DNA of 64,000 bases from the NCBI GenBank assembly GCA_964035015.1, contig OZ035997.1:17261923-17325922 (forward strand), given 5' to 3'. The DNA is from Corallium rubrum. Lineage: Eukaryota; Cnidaria; Anthozoa; Scleralcyonacea; Coralliidae. Below the pieces are notes generated by a model. The model ran no database searches. It was not told where the DNA came from and was given only the letters and a program-made list of their open reading frames with translations. Numbering within the stretch: the first letter of the stretch is position 1; every line of letters begins with the position of its first letter. Positions 1 to 9,620 of this stretch are shown in pieces. The translations under genes were made by a program, and so were the position numbers.

Positions 1-719
1 GAGCAGGCCGCCTAGTGCTAGACCGAGAGCGGTCGCGACAAGGCGTCGAAAAACCTTCTTCAACAGAGGACGAACCGCCATCCGGGTCTGAAAGCCGCGC
101 ACTACTACTACGGCGCCGCACAGATATGGTGGAGGTAGGAGGTGAATGAACCTCAGCGACAACAACACGGGGGCGACTCTGCGCCGGCAAAGCGCCAGGG
201 TTAACAAAAGGGTTCTAAAATAGACAGCGACGGGCCACCTGCTAAGGGAGGGGGAGCATCATCAAAGGCCGGATTTTCGCAAAGGTCTACGACCGGAGGA
301 TTAACGCGTAAGGTAGAGTCACCACCAGAAGCATTCTCCGGCAGATCAACCCGAATAACGGCGAGAAGATCATCTTCCTCACTAGACTCGGCAGAGACAT
401 TATTATCAGTGGCCGTCTTGCACCTTTGAGGGTGGGGTTCATCACCCATGCTGAGCGACCACACCGTACGTTTGGCGCCAACAACAACGTCGGCAAACGA
501 ACGAGAGGACCCACTACCTGAGGTGTCCATAGACGGTACATCTGACGGTGGAGGGAGGTCAGTAGATGGAGGTTCAGGCGAGACCCTAGAGGAGAGCGGA
601 GCATCTGAGGAAGGAGGAGGGTTATTGGGAGGAGGATTTTCAGGGTTAGGTGGGTTATCAGGGTTGGGTGGGTTATCCGCATTCGGAGGATTGCCAGTGT
701 TACGAGGGGCAGCATTACC
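1..719 (-). pseudogene. ORF1 C-terminal half of the K-alpha-like element (broken)
   Basis: This part of ORF1 follows the zinc knuckle. It is rich in Pro, Asn and Ser (repeated NPPN units near 590-700) and then has a short SFADVVVGAKR segment of a kind seen in Tx1-type ORF1 proteins. The reading frame meets a stop at 201-203. A neighbouring frame stays open from about 210 to position 1 with similar Ser/Arg/Pro-rich composition, so one frameshift is likely near 205. It joins the N-terminal half at 4165-4702 in frame once the composite insertion and one copy of its 5-bp duplication are removed. The product would be an RNA-binding nucleoprotein. Confidence 0.65.
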
Positions 720-724
720 CAAAG

Positions 725-1374
725 CAGGGGCGGATACAGAGGGGGGTGACTGGGTGACTAGTCACCCCCCTTCCCTGCCCCAACCAATACAGGTTTATAC
801 AGCGATACACTACTCGTGTGTAAAACGTGTCTAAATTATATTGTATGACAATGCTTATTGATACAGGCCGTAGCTATGGCCTCTCCCGTTTGCAATAAGA
901 TTGGACATCTTGATACGCTAATATCTTGTAAATTTGAAACCCCAATTTTAACAAGTAAGAATCACGATTATATAGACGTATTGTATACAATCTCAATCTG
1001 AAATCTGAATATACATAGTAATTTTGGAACATAAACTTATAAAACATATCCCCATGAGTCCAGGACAATGACGACATGTCCTCCTTATGGTGTATTCATA
1101 TATTTGGGTATTTTGTTTGGTAATTTATATCCTTCAAAACTCTTTCAAACCCCCCTCAAAATGCAGGAAATCCTATTTCAGAGACTCTAAAATTCAAAAT
1201 TTTCCGAGGAGTATGCCCCGGAGCCCCCTGTTTGTTGCACCTTCGGCGCTCCCCTGCCACCACGTAGTAAGTATTGCCTGTCCCCCCCCCTTGCGCGCCC
1301 TTGTTAAATATTGTGAAATAAACAACTGAGTACCTTATAGTCACCCCCTTGCAAAAATCCTGTATCCGCCACTG
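725..1374. mobile_element. non-autonomous hAT-like element, copy 1
   Basis: The left end CAGGGGCGGATACAG and the reverse complement of the right end, CAGTGGCGGATACAG, form a 15-bp terminal inverted repeat with one mismatch. Ends of this kind are typical of hAT-like elements. It has no long ORF, so it would depend on a transposase from elsewhere. The 5-bp target duplication is shorter than the usual 8 bp of hAT, so the superfamily call is tentative. Confidence 0.75.
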
Positions 1375-2133
1375 GAGTTGACCTAAGAAAGACTGAAGAA
1401 ACTCCACCAGAAGTGCGAGATGTGCCTTGGCCATGTTCATCAACCAAGAGCAAGACGGATGGAAAGGAAATGGTTAATCTAGAAGATACGAAATCCAATT
1501 TGTCGACAATGGATGAAAAGAAGAAAGAAGAAAGAGGAAAGAAAGCCTGCATTAAGCGTGAAAGACAAGAACACAGAAGTTGAAGTTTTGACTGGTGAAT
1601 CTTCTGGAATACACACACCGAAGGATGTACCTGCCTCTGATAGATTACCTGATCATGGGAGTAATTCCACATATACAACGCGATATGGAAGACAAGTAAG
1701 ACCTCCAGAAAGACTTGTTTATAGACTTGAGACATTTAAATAATTTTAGACTTATTTACATATTTAATTTTAAAGAAATTTTGTTTTAAATATTTACATA
1801 TTTAATTTTAGGAAATAGTAATGTAACATTTAACTTCACGAAAAGATGACTTATTAGAACATTGGACACATAGGTATGATTATTGATATTGACTATTCAG
1901 AAAAGACGAAAGTAAGTACATAGATTTAGTATAGAATTATTGACATTAACTTTTTTTAATTATTTTTTTAGTAAGAATATGGACGTTATGTTATTAAGAT
2001 TATATGAAGTACCATATTATGTTATCATGAGCCCATTGTACTAGTATACCATAGCCTATAAAAGGCACTCCCTTGTCATTGTAAATAGTCTTACTTCTTA
2101 TGTTGTCTATACATATTAAAGGCTAACACAACA
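1375..2133 (+). mobile_element. Gypsy-like LTR retrotransposon 3' fragment (fossil)
   Basis: This is the C-terminal tail of a pol polyprotein, with a basic RYGRQVRPPERL segment ending near 1740. A likely 3' LTR follows (about 1820-2133), with a TATA-like box near 2056 and an AATAAA-like signal near 2115. Only the 3' end of the element is present. It is a broken fragment enclosed in the composite insertion. The family assignment to Gypsy rests on the pol tail only. Confidence 0.5.
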
Positions 2134-2140
2134 CCGCTTT

Positions 2141-3508
2141 TTGTGCTTGCAGCTCGTAGCTGCTAACAAGGTGAGTGTCACCTTTCCCTCCCCAGCTTTA
2201 ATGGAGGAGGTTATTAGTGGTGGCCTCGCCTTCACAGGTCATCCAGTTACTTTTGCCCCTTTGTCTAGTTCCAAACGGGTAACCGTTCTTCGTCTCCCGT
2301 ACGGAATCCCGGACAAAGACATTAAATTAGTTTTGGGGGCCTATGGCAAAATCTTCAGTGTCAAGCAGGAGGTTTACCATGGATTGCCCATTGGAACGAG
2401 ATCCCTCTGTATGGATATAAATGCACCCATACCTTCCCAGGTTAGGATCAGAGCGCATTTGTGCCCTATTTTTTACAAGGGCCAGGTTCGCACCTGTTTT
2501 AGGTGTGGGGTACCTGGTCACCATTCTTCCCAGTGTCCACGCAAGCAGCAGCAGGAGAGCCGTCCTAGGGGTTGGCCAGCTTCTCCATCTGGTGATCGGC
2601 CTGCATCAGGGGGGTTTGTACCCTCGCCTGAGAATCAATCCACTGGTGGTGGGGTTGATGGTCCGTCAACTTCAGGGGGCTTGGTGCCCCCAGCGCCCAT
2701 TCATTCTGCAGGAGATCCGCCTTCTGTAAGAGCAACTACTTCAGGGGCGTTGGTTCCCCTTCTGATGATCCACCCGTGGAGGGGGGGGGGTGTCTGATCC
2801 TCCCTCAACTGAACAGCAGGGCAATGAACCCCAAGTCGACCCTCATTTGGAGGGTATTTATTAATAATTCTGCTTCTGGCCCCACAGGCGAGCAGCAGAT
2901 GGAAACGTCTCCTTCGGTCGTTTCAAACGAGCCTGAAGTGGCTGTGCACTCATCGTCCGATGGTTCGGACAGGGAGGATTCGCCTCCCCCTAAGAAATTC
3001 AAGCCGGTAAACGAATCCCTGCCTTTACATGAGTTCCTGGATAGGTATCTCCCTCCCGAGTCTCTCGCTCTTCCTGCGGACTCCGAGGGTGATTTTGTCA
3101 TTCCTGAGACCCCGTCTGATGTCTTAGACCATGATCCTAGTCAAGACCCTGTATCGACTGTGGCTGACGCCCCGCAGCAACCTGGCCAGCCTGGATCCGG
3201 AATAGCTATTAAACATAAGGCCGTCTTCCATCGTACTGCACCTTCAGCCCAGTCTCAGGTTCGGGACCATAGTCCCTCTGCCCAGTGTCTAGTTCGGGAT
3301 GGTAGCCGTTCCCCGATTGACAAGTCTTCCGGTGGTCCTGCCCTTGGTAACCATTTTCAGGCTTTGCCAATGTGATAATGATGACGACTCTCCTCTTTTG
3401 ATTGAGTCCGGTAAACGTCGTGATGAGCATCCCTCGAGGAAACTTTTGCAACCTCGTGGGGCTCCACCTCCTAATGGCTACTTCGGTAGTGACTTTGAAC
3501 GTTCAAGG
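2141..3508 (+). pseudogene. inverted Tx1-group ORF1 fragment captured inside the composite
   Basis: This is a plus-strand piece of a site-I-type ORF1, opposite in orientation to the element around it. It has the RRM-like segment (VTVLRLPYGIPDKDIKLVL), a CCHC knuckle CFRCGVPGHHSSQC near 2497-2538, and then a Gly/Pro/Ser-rich tail with a PPPKKFKP basic stretch. A frameshift lies at the G-run near 2780, where reading moves to a second frame open to 3375, and the 5' part is missing. It is closest in style to the K-type ORF1s here but is not a copy of any of them. Confidence 0.7.
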
Positions 3509-4159
3509 CAGGGGCGGATACAGAGGGGGGTGACTGGGTGACTAGTCACCCCCCTTCCCTGCCCCAACCAATACAGGTTTATACAGCGATACACTACTCG
3601 TGTGTAAAACGTGTCTAAATTATATTGTATGACAATGCTTATTGATACAGGCCGTAGCTATGGCCTCTCCCGTTTGCAATAAGATTGGACATCTTGATAC
3701 GCTAATATCTTGTAAATTTGAAACCCCAATTTTAACAAGTAAGAATCACGATTATATAGACGTATTGTATACAATCTCAATCTGAAATCTGAATATACAT
3801 AGTAATTTTGGAACATAAACTTATAAAACATATCCCCATGAGTCCAGGACAATGACGACATGTCCTCCTTATGGTGTATTCATATATTTGGGTATTTTGT
3901 TTGGTAATTTATATCCTTCAAAACTCTTTCAAACCCCCCTCAAAATGCAGGAAATCCTATTTCAGAGACTCTAAAATTCAAAATTTTCCGAGGGAGTATG
4001 CCCCGGAGCCCCCTGTTTGTTGCACCTTCGGCGCTCCCCTGCCACCACGTAGTAAGTATTGCCTGTCCCCCCCCTTGCGCGCCCTTGTTAAATATTGTGA
4101 AATAAACAACTGAGTACCTTATAGTCACCCCCCTTGCAAAAATCCTGTATCCGCCACTG
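3509..4159. mobile_element. non-autonomous hAT-like element, copy 2
   Basis: This second copy of the 650-bp element has the same terminal inverted repeats and orientation. The only differences I noticed from copy 1 are a few single-base indels, such as GGGAGT for GGAGT near 3990 and changes in the C-run near 4070. The near identity means both copies are young or share recent descent through the composite. Its right end is followed by CAAAG, matching the 5 bp left of copy 1. Confidence 0.75.
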
Positions 4160-4164
4160 CAAAG

Positions 4165-4702
4165 GGCAATGAGCGCTCAAGTTGCCAGGTTGGCCACAAC
4201 GGAAACAAGTTTGGGTCTGGCCCCGCTACCAAATTCGGCAGGCATGACCACAAATAATGAGTTTCGATGGGATCGATGTTCGTATCTCCATCAAAACAGA
4301 GATGGCCCCGGTATACACCTTATGGGTGATATCACGTTTAGCGTGATGAATGGGCCCATACCGCTTCAGAACAGCGGACACATCATCCAGGGGCATACCA
4401 TAGGCCAAGCGGTGTACACTGACCCAAGTACGGGTGGAGACAGGTGCAATATGCACCGGGGATCCCCGGAAAGTAATTCCACGTGCGGACACGTCCCACA
4501 GGACCTGCGTGGAAGGGCAGAAAATCCGCCAACGATTTTTGGCAAGGATTTGCACACACTCAAAATGCTAATTTAGATTGGCAATATCAAATTGGGCACC
4601 AAGATCAGCTTTGATCTCGAGATCAGTCGGTGCTGGGCGTCCAACGAGCGCCTGCTCGGGAATGGTGGCATAAGCCGAGCAGTTTGAAAAGGGAATAGAC
4701 AT
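4165..4702 (-). pseudogene. ORF1 N-terminal half of the K-alpha-like element (broken)
   Basis: The start is the ATG at 4702 (MSIPFSN), chosen because the K-alpha and K-beta ORF1s here start with similar M-x-x-PF/PY-x-N peptides. An RRM-like region follows (WVSVHRLAYGMPLDDVSAVLKRYG), and then a degraded CCHC knuckle near 4170-4215 (CFRCGQPG..., where the usual His is Asn). In-frame TAG codons occur at about 4572 and in CRIW-stop near 4224. The product would have been the RNA-binding ORF1 protein of the retrotransposon RNP. Confidence 0.75.
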
Positions 4703-5023
4703 CCCAAGAAGCTAGATAAAACGAACCCAAAAAGAAGGGTTCTACACAAAGAAAAAAGACAAGGTAACTCACAGTAGATGGGAGCCACCAACACACGACT
4801 AGCTTCTCTAGGTAAGTCCACGGACAAAACCACAGCGGACCAAAGCCACGAAAGGGGACCAAGAAACAAGTCCAGACAGCCACCACTGATCCCAGGAGAG
4901 GGAGGCACAAATCCTGAACCAGACTTCAGAAGGCGGAGCACCAATCCAAGGCGAGGAAGGTGCGAATCCCAGAACAGGCAACAGTAGGTAGAGCACAGTT
5001 GGATAGCTCGAAGAAGTGTAGAC

Positions 5024-5058
5024 GTGTTAGAAGTAGCACTTCCCCAGCATGGATCCAC
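5024..5058 (-). other. conserved 5' stem-loop module, copy in the element at 1-5134
   Basis: On the plus strand the order is GTGTTA, a hairpin (GAAGT / ACTTC, loop AGC, 5030-5042), then AGCATGGATCCAC. It lies 75-110 nt from the element's 5' end. The same three-part module occurs in all seven site-I elements with different but still paired stem sequences. Confidence 0.6.
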
Positions 5059-5134
5059 CTCAGTCACGTATGATAGGCTCGTAGAACTTGTAGAACTCAT
5101 TGAAAAGCTTGAAGAACAAACTTCGATCGCTTGA

Positions 5135-5154
5135 CCAATAGGCCGAGAAGCGAT
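5135..5154 (-). ncRNA. U2 snRNA gene, first 20 nt (split by insertion)
   Basis: On the minus strand this reads ATCGCTTCTCGGCCTATTGG, matching the start of U2. The rest of the gene is replaced by the element at 1-5134. The upstream promoter is intact. Confidence 0.9.
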
Positions 5155-5204
5155 AACGACCAACAAAAAAGTTATGTTTTCTCCGGGAAGAAGCTGAAGC
5201 AATG

Positions 5205-5212
5205 ATGTGGTT
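5205..5212 (-). promoter_or_regulatory. U2 PSE-like octamer, unit 1
   Basis: AACCACAT on the minus strand at -51 to -58 from the U2 start at 5154. The same octamer lies at the same distance from U1, as expected of a proximal sequence element for snRNA-type Pol II transcription. Confidence 0.55.
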
Positions 5213-5263
5213 CGGCCCAGGTCAGCCCACGCGGTCGAAGTGCCTGAAAGAAAAAGAAAAAGG

Positions 5264-5290
5264 TGTCTATGACACAGGGTATTCCCAGGT

Positions 5291-5321
<31 letters not shown>

Positions 5322-5386
5322 CCGGGCTTAACTTCAGTGATCAGACGAGAACTGGTGCTTCCCTGGTGGTTGGTATGGTTGTAGAC
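5264..5386 (-). rRNA. 5S ribosomal RNA, unit 1
   Basis: The minus strand begins GTCTAC and pairs with the 3' end GTAGAC-like tail. The internal control region (AAGTTAAGCCCGG, GGATGGGTGACC) is intact. This copy is 123 nt because of a small insertion and substitutions near 5371-5380 in the 5' stem, so it is the most divergent 5S in the window and may be non-functional. A T-run follows directly downstream (A-run 5247-5261 on plus) as a Pol III terminator. A TATA-like box lies upstream at 5410-5416. Confidence 0.93.
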
Positions 5387-5409
5387 ATTCGAGGAGGTGA
5401 AAATATCGC

Positions 5410-5416
5410 TTTTATA
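5410..5416 (-). promoter_or_regulatory. 5S upstream TATA-like box, unit 1
   Basis: TATAAAA on the minus strand, 24-30 bp upstream of the 5S start, inside a GCTATAAAAGCG context. It recurs in all seven units. Confidence 0.6.
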
Positions 5417-5530
5417 GCGGTTGTTCGGCGTTGTGGCATGAGAGGTCGACGAGGAACAGAACGGTGAAATTGAATGTTCCATGAAGTTGTGTGCTCGCGT
5501 TGGATGAGTTTGCTTTCGATTGGTTTGTTG

Positions 5531-5696
5531 TAAGGGGACGAGCGCGAACGCAGGTCCCCACTACCAGAAATTATACGCTCAAGTTGCCCACATTTGGGGT
5601 AATCGCAGGAGTCAACCCAGTCGAAGTGCAATGAGAGGGCCTCGTCTTGAGAGGACTTCCTTGTTGATCAAAGTACCTCTCACATCAGGTAAGTAT
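5531..5696 (-). ncRNA. U1 snRNA, unit 1 (intact)
   Basis: 166 nt. The 5' end ATACTTACCTGA contains the 5' splice-site-pairing sequence. Further recognisable U1 features are the ATAATTTCTGGTAGTGGGGA Sm-site region and the final stem GCGTTCGCGC. U1 pairs with 5' splice sites as the first step of spliceosome assembly. It lies upstream of the 5S gene in the same orientation, with 144 bp between them. Confidence 0.95.
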
Positions 5697-6058
5697 GCAT
5701 GTGTTTGTCACAGAAAGCCTATGACCAGGCACTACGAGTCAGCAGCATGTGGTTAATAGGGTAATTTGTCAGCAACTTAATTTCGACAGCCAGAATGTGG
5801 AGTAAACAAAACTGATGAAAGAAACGTGCTTACCCCTCTCGGTCTTTAACAACGGTGTTGTCGTGCGGCGTCGAACTCGATGTGTGCGGGTGGACTGAAG
5901 CCGCGGTGGGGCACTGGATCGATGGGTTTTGTTGATATCTGTAAAATATAAACAATTGATGTGCAGAATTAGTGGAAGGAAGCCGTGTGTATATACTTGT
6001 GTTGTTGATGAGTTTTTGCTTTATTTTCGATGGTGATGTTCTTCCCCGAAGGGAAGAG
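5697..6058 (-). promoter_or_regulatory. U2-U1 spacer with U1 PSE-like octamer, unit 1
   Basis: This is 362 bp between the U2 3' end and the U1 start. The U1 PSE-like octamer AACCACAT is at 5747-5754 (-51 to -58). A short perfect hairpin, TCTTCCCTTCGGGGAAGA on the minus strand near 6041-6058, follows U2 and may be a U2 3' extension or processing signal. I see no gene in the rest. Confidence 0.6.
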
Positions 6059-6205
6059 GGCCGTACTCGGAGGTAGTGCAATACCGAGACAACCCGTGGC
6101 CAGGGCGAAGCAAGCTTCAATCCCATGGCCGAAGCCCAAAAATCAGTTTAATATATGAGCCAGGCGTTGCCTGGCATATCAGATATTAAGCTGATAAGAA
6201 CAGAT
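6059..6205 (-). ncRNA. U2 snRNA gene, 3' part from nt 38 (split)
   Basis: This holds the U2 core after the branch-site pairing region: ATCTGTTCTTATCAGC, the AATATCTGATATG stem, the Sm-site region ATATATTAAACTGATTTTTG and the terminal stem CTCGGTATTGCACTACC. The gene is broken at nt 41/38 by the element at 6206-11239, with ATCT duplicated. Confidence 0.92.
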
Positions 6206-6251
6206 CCTTTTTTTTCTTCTTTAAAATCAACTTTATTTCTTTATAGACTAT

Positions 6252-9200
6252 TTACAAGGAGGACTTGTTATAGATCTCATCTGACAGGATTCTTGCTTTG
6301 AGTTTGTAGAGCAGTCGAGTATACAGATCATCCAGCTGTACCGAATTGTCAAAGACTTTCTTGTTTCGTGTGCTCCACAGGATCAACACTGCTAGGTGAA
6401 TGATGTGTCGTGCAATGTCTTGCGCAGGAGGTGTGTTAGGGAGGTTTGCCGAAAAGACAATGGTGTCGATAGAGAAGACGATATTGTGGCCTGTGATATC
6501 CTGCAACAAAGAGCCAACTTTCCTCCAGAATGCCGTGGCTCGGGAACAAGAGAGTAATGCGTGTTCCAAATCTTCGCGGCACGGGCAGAAAGGACAGTGC
6601 AGTGGAAGCGCCATGCCCCAACTAAAGAGGTAAGATCTCGTGGTCAGGACTTGGTGGGTAACCTTCCACATGATATCTTTTTCCTTGTTGTTAGATGTTG
6701 AAGACCAAATATCTTCCCACGTTGTTTTAAAACTAGGTCTTGGTTGGATAATACCAGGCCATTTTCGTTCCGCTCCAGGTCGGTGCTCAGGTTGTAACCA
6801 GATTCCAATTGCTTTAGAAGACATGTCCTTTGGTTCTGTTGCATTCACTTTGTCCCTATGATGTTGTAGGGTTTCCTTCAAGACTCGATACCATGGAGGA
6901 ATAGTAGAAGGGTCTGCATGAGGTTTCATAGGAGATCTAAGCCACAACCATTCTTGTTTTAGAGTGCTGAGCGCTGTACCAATCCAGTATCTTGCAAAGT
7001 TGACCCAAGTTGCATTCCGTCTCTTATCTGTGATATGTCTAATCCATTTTGACTTTGATGTGTTGTCCGTTATGTGCAAGTCCGGTATGTTTAGTCCGCA
7101 TTTCTGTTTAGGAAGATGACACGTTTCTCGGCTGACGAGTTCGTTTTTTCCGTCCCAGAGAAATCGAAAAATGGCACCGTGGAGTCTATGGATAATAGGT
7201 TTGGGTATCGAAAATACTGAAGCCAAGTATACAATGCTGGCCAGGGCGTAGGTTCGTATCAGAAGGGTTTTTCCGGTCATCGTTAGCTGGCGTTTGGACC
7301 ATCTGTCGAGGTTTTTCTCTGTCTTTGTTGCTTGTTTGTCCCAGTCCTGTTCGTTGTTGTTGCCCATGTTTGTGCCCAGCATGGTGATAGAATCCGTCTT
7401 CCAGTTGATTGGGACAGGACCGTGAGGTCTTCCAGCGTGCATACCGATATAGATGCCTTCTGTCTTTTCTGTGTTCAACTTACTGCTGCTTGCCGTCTCG
7501 AAACGCGAGATGAGGTCGAAACTGCGACATATAGAAAAGTCATCTTTCAGTGTGAGAGTGGCGTCGTCGGCATACTGAGAGATTTTACTGCGTTTGTCCG
7601 TTCCTGGCACTAGAACTCCCTTGATCGCGTTGTTGTTCCGTACCGCTGATGCCAGCGTTTCCGCGACAATGGTGTAAAGGAGGGGCGAATGAGGAGAGCC
7701 TTGCCTGAGACCTCTGTGGAGTTATACCAGGTCTGACAACCATCCATTATTGATGATTTGGAGCTCGTATATTCGTAAAGTACTTGGATCCAGTGGATGA
7801 AGGAAGGGCCAAAGTTCATTTTCTTTAGAATTGTGAAGAGGAAGGAATGATTTATTCGGTCAAAAGCTTTCTCTTGGTCGAGATTGATCAGAACGAGGTT
7901 GGAGTTAGTCTTCGTAGATGCATAGATGGTGTCTCTGAGCCGGAAGAGATTCTCAAAAATAGAACGTCCCGGAATGCCACAGGTTTCGTCTTCGTTGATA
8001 ATAAAAGGTAGTACTGTTTTAAGTCGCGTTGCCAAAATTTTTGCGAGTATTTTGTAGTCATTGTTGAGGAGCGAGATTGGTCTCCAGTTTTTCAGTAGAG
8101 ACTTTTCTCCCTTCTTGTACAGTAGTCTGAGGAGTGCGCGTCTTTGTGATTCTGACATCGAGCCGAGATCAAAATTGTTGTTATAAAGTTCAAGGAGGTC
8201 GTCTTTGAGTTGGTCCCAAAATGTCGGATAGAATTCTATAGGAATCCCATCAGGTCCCGGTGATTTGTTCAGTTTCATTTTCATTAGTGCGCTATCGAGT
8301 TCTTTGATCGTTACTGGTCCTTCGCAGCTGGCGGTTTCAATATCGTTAAGGGTTTTGTCGAGTTGATTTAAAAACTATTCTTGCTGTTCGTTGTTGGTGG
8401 GGGTGTCGGTGTAAAGGCCTTGGTAGAAAATTCTGGCCTGTTCAAGTATGTCGATCTCGGATGTTACTTCTCCGTCTGGTGTCGTGAGTTTCTGGATGGT
8501 ACTTTTGGGTTGTTTCTTATTCTCTAAATTAAAGAATTTAGATGGTTTTTCACCATGTTCCCACCAGGAGGCTCTGCTCCGGATTTGTATGCCGTGGAGT
8601 TTCGCTTCTGCGATGTCTGTGATTTCTTGCTCAAGGGCTTGAATAGCTTTCTTGTCGGGGAGCAATTGTGTTTTCAGTTGAGTTAGTTTCCGGTTTAAGT
8701 AGAGTTCTTGTTTATTTCGATTTCGATTTTTCCGAACGCAATGAATGATCGTCATTCGTTTGATGTCAAGTTTACAGTTGTCCCACCATTCACTGATGTT
8801 CGTGAATGAGTCTTTCTGGGAGTGCCAGTAAGATAGGAGGGCCCGCATCTCTCTATTGTATGCTCGATCTTTAAGTATCGACGTATTCATCTTCCAAACT
8901 CCGGGTCCTCTACGTCTTGGACTTGGTGGTTGAACCACCAACTCTACCAGCGAATGATCAGAGTAAGGACAGGCTCGTATGTGGGTATGAGCGTTAGTCA
9001 TCAGTGGTTGTGGAATATACCATCTGTCCAGCCTCGAGCGCAAAGTGAAATCTTTATTATTCCAAGTATAGACTCTATCGTTCTCGTGTTGGATGCGCCA
9101 TGCGTCTTGTAAGAGGGATGGTTCGGTAAATTTTAGTAGGTTGTCAATGCCGATGGTACCACTGGTGGGATTATCCCCCTGTTTGTCTTTGGTCAAGTCT

Positions 9201-9617
9201 TGGATGTAGTTGAAGTCCCCAGCTAGTAGAAAGTTAGTAGAGCCAGTTTTGTATTGCCAGAGGTTATCGAAGAAAAGTTTTCTTTGTCTAGGGTTTGTCG
9301 GAGCGTAGATTGACGTGATGTTCAGTTCAATGTCATTTAAAGTACATTTTGTGGCTACCACTCGTCCTTCGATGTCTGTTCTTGACTCCAGAATAGTGCA
9401 GTCGCTTTGGGGGTTGAATAAAATAGCTGTGCCGCAGCTTCGGTGCATCCCTTTACTGCAGATCATTGGTCCCCCCACTCGGTGGTCCAATCTTGTTCGT
9501 CTTGTAAGGAGGCGTTGTGCGTCTCTTGTAGTAAAAAAACGTCAGCGTCAATTGTTTTCAAGAAATCAAAAATTAACGTTCGTTTTCGCCGTTCTGCGAT
9601 TCCGTTTACATTAAGCG
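6252..9617 (-). pseudogene. ORF2 (APE endonuclease + reverse transcriptase), site-II element
   Basis: In order: an APE-type endonuclease (LNVNG, QETH, LAGDFN near 9210, SDHSL near 8955), an RT (NKSPGPDG near 8260, DQEKAFDR near 7880, SQYADD near 7580) and a C-terminal zinc knuckle (CPFCPCREDLEHALLSC near 6570). The endonuclease nicks the U2 target and the RT copies the element RNA at the nick. Breaks seen are a frameshift at the G-run near 9475, a TAG at 8375 and a frameshift near 7700. No ATG precedes the LNVNG motif. An ACG at 9615-9617 may be the mutated start. Confidence 0.8.
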
Positions 9618-9620
9618 TTA

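Larger units (their letters stand above)
725..4159. mobile_element. composite DNA-transposon insertion: two hAT-like copies flanking captured DNA
   Basis: Two nearly identical 650-bp inverted-repeat elements (725-1374 and 3509-4159) in the same orientation flank 2.13 kb of unrelated sequence. The outer ends are followed by the same 5 bp, CAAAG, at 720-724 and 4160-4164. Removing the block plus one CAAAG restores the ORF1 frame (HCPL then GNAAPRNTGN). The inner ends, GAGTT at 1375 and TCAAGG before 3509, do not match. This is what one composite transposition event would leave. Recombination between two separate insertions is the alternative. Confidence 0.65.
1..5134 (-). mobile_element. K-alpha-like U2 site-I non-LTR element (3' part beyond window)
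   Basis: This is a non-LTR retrotransposon of the Tx1 group, Keshi-like in that it sits in U2. Its 5' end directly abuts the first 20 nt of a U2 gene at 5135-5154, and it runs leftward out of the window. About 430 bp of 5' UTR (4703-5134) precede an ORF1 starting at 4702, with N-terminus MSIPFSN, close to MAIPFSN of the element at 35985-41631. ORF1 is split by a 3.4-kb composite DNA-transposon insertion (725-4159). ORF2 is not in the window. ORF1 has two in-frame stops in its N-terminal half and a frameshift near 205, so the copy is dead. Keshi-like is a family-level inference from target and domains, not a database match. Confidence 0.8.

Noticed and set aside
4573-5202. Open frame of about 210 codons running from the U2 upstream region through the 5' UTR of the first element
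   Set aside because: It has no ATG logic, crosses the U2 promoter and U2 5' end, and its hydrophobic-looking product has no counterpart in related elements beyond the short VDPC stretch.
5264-5386. Spliced-leader RNA gene linked to 5S
   Set aside because: The only small RNA genes next to 5S are U1 and U2. No separate SL-like transcript with its own Sm site is visible in the spacers.
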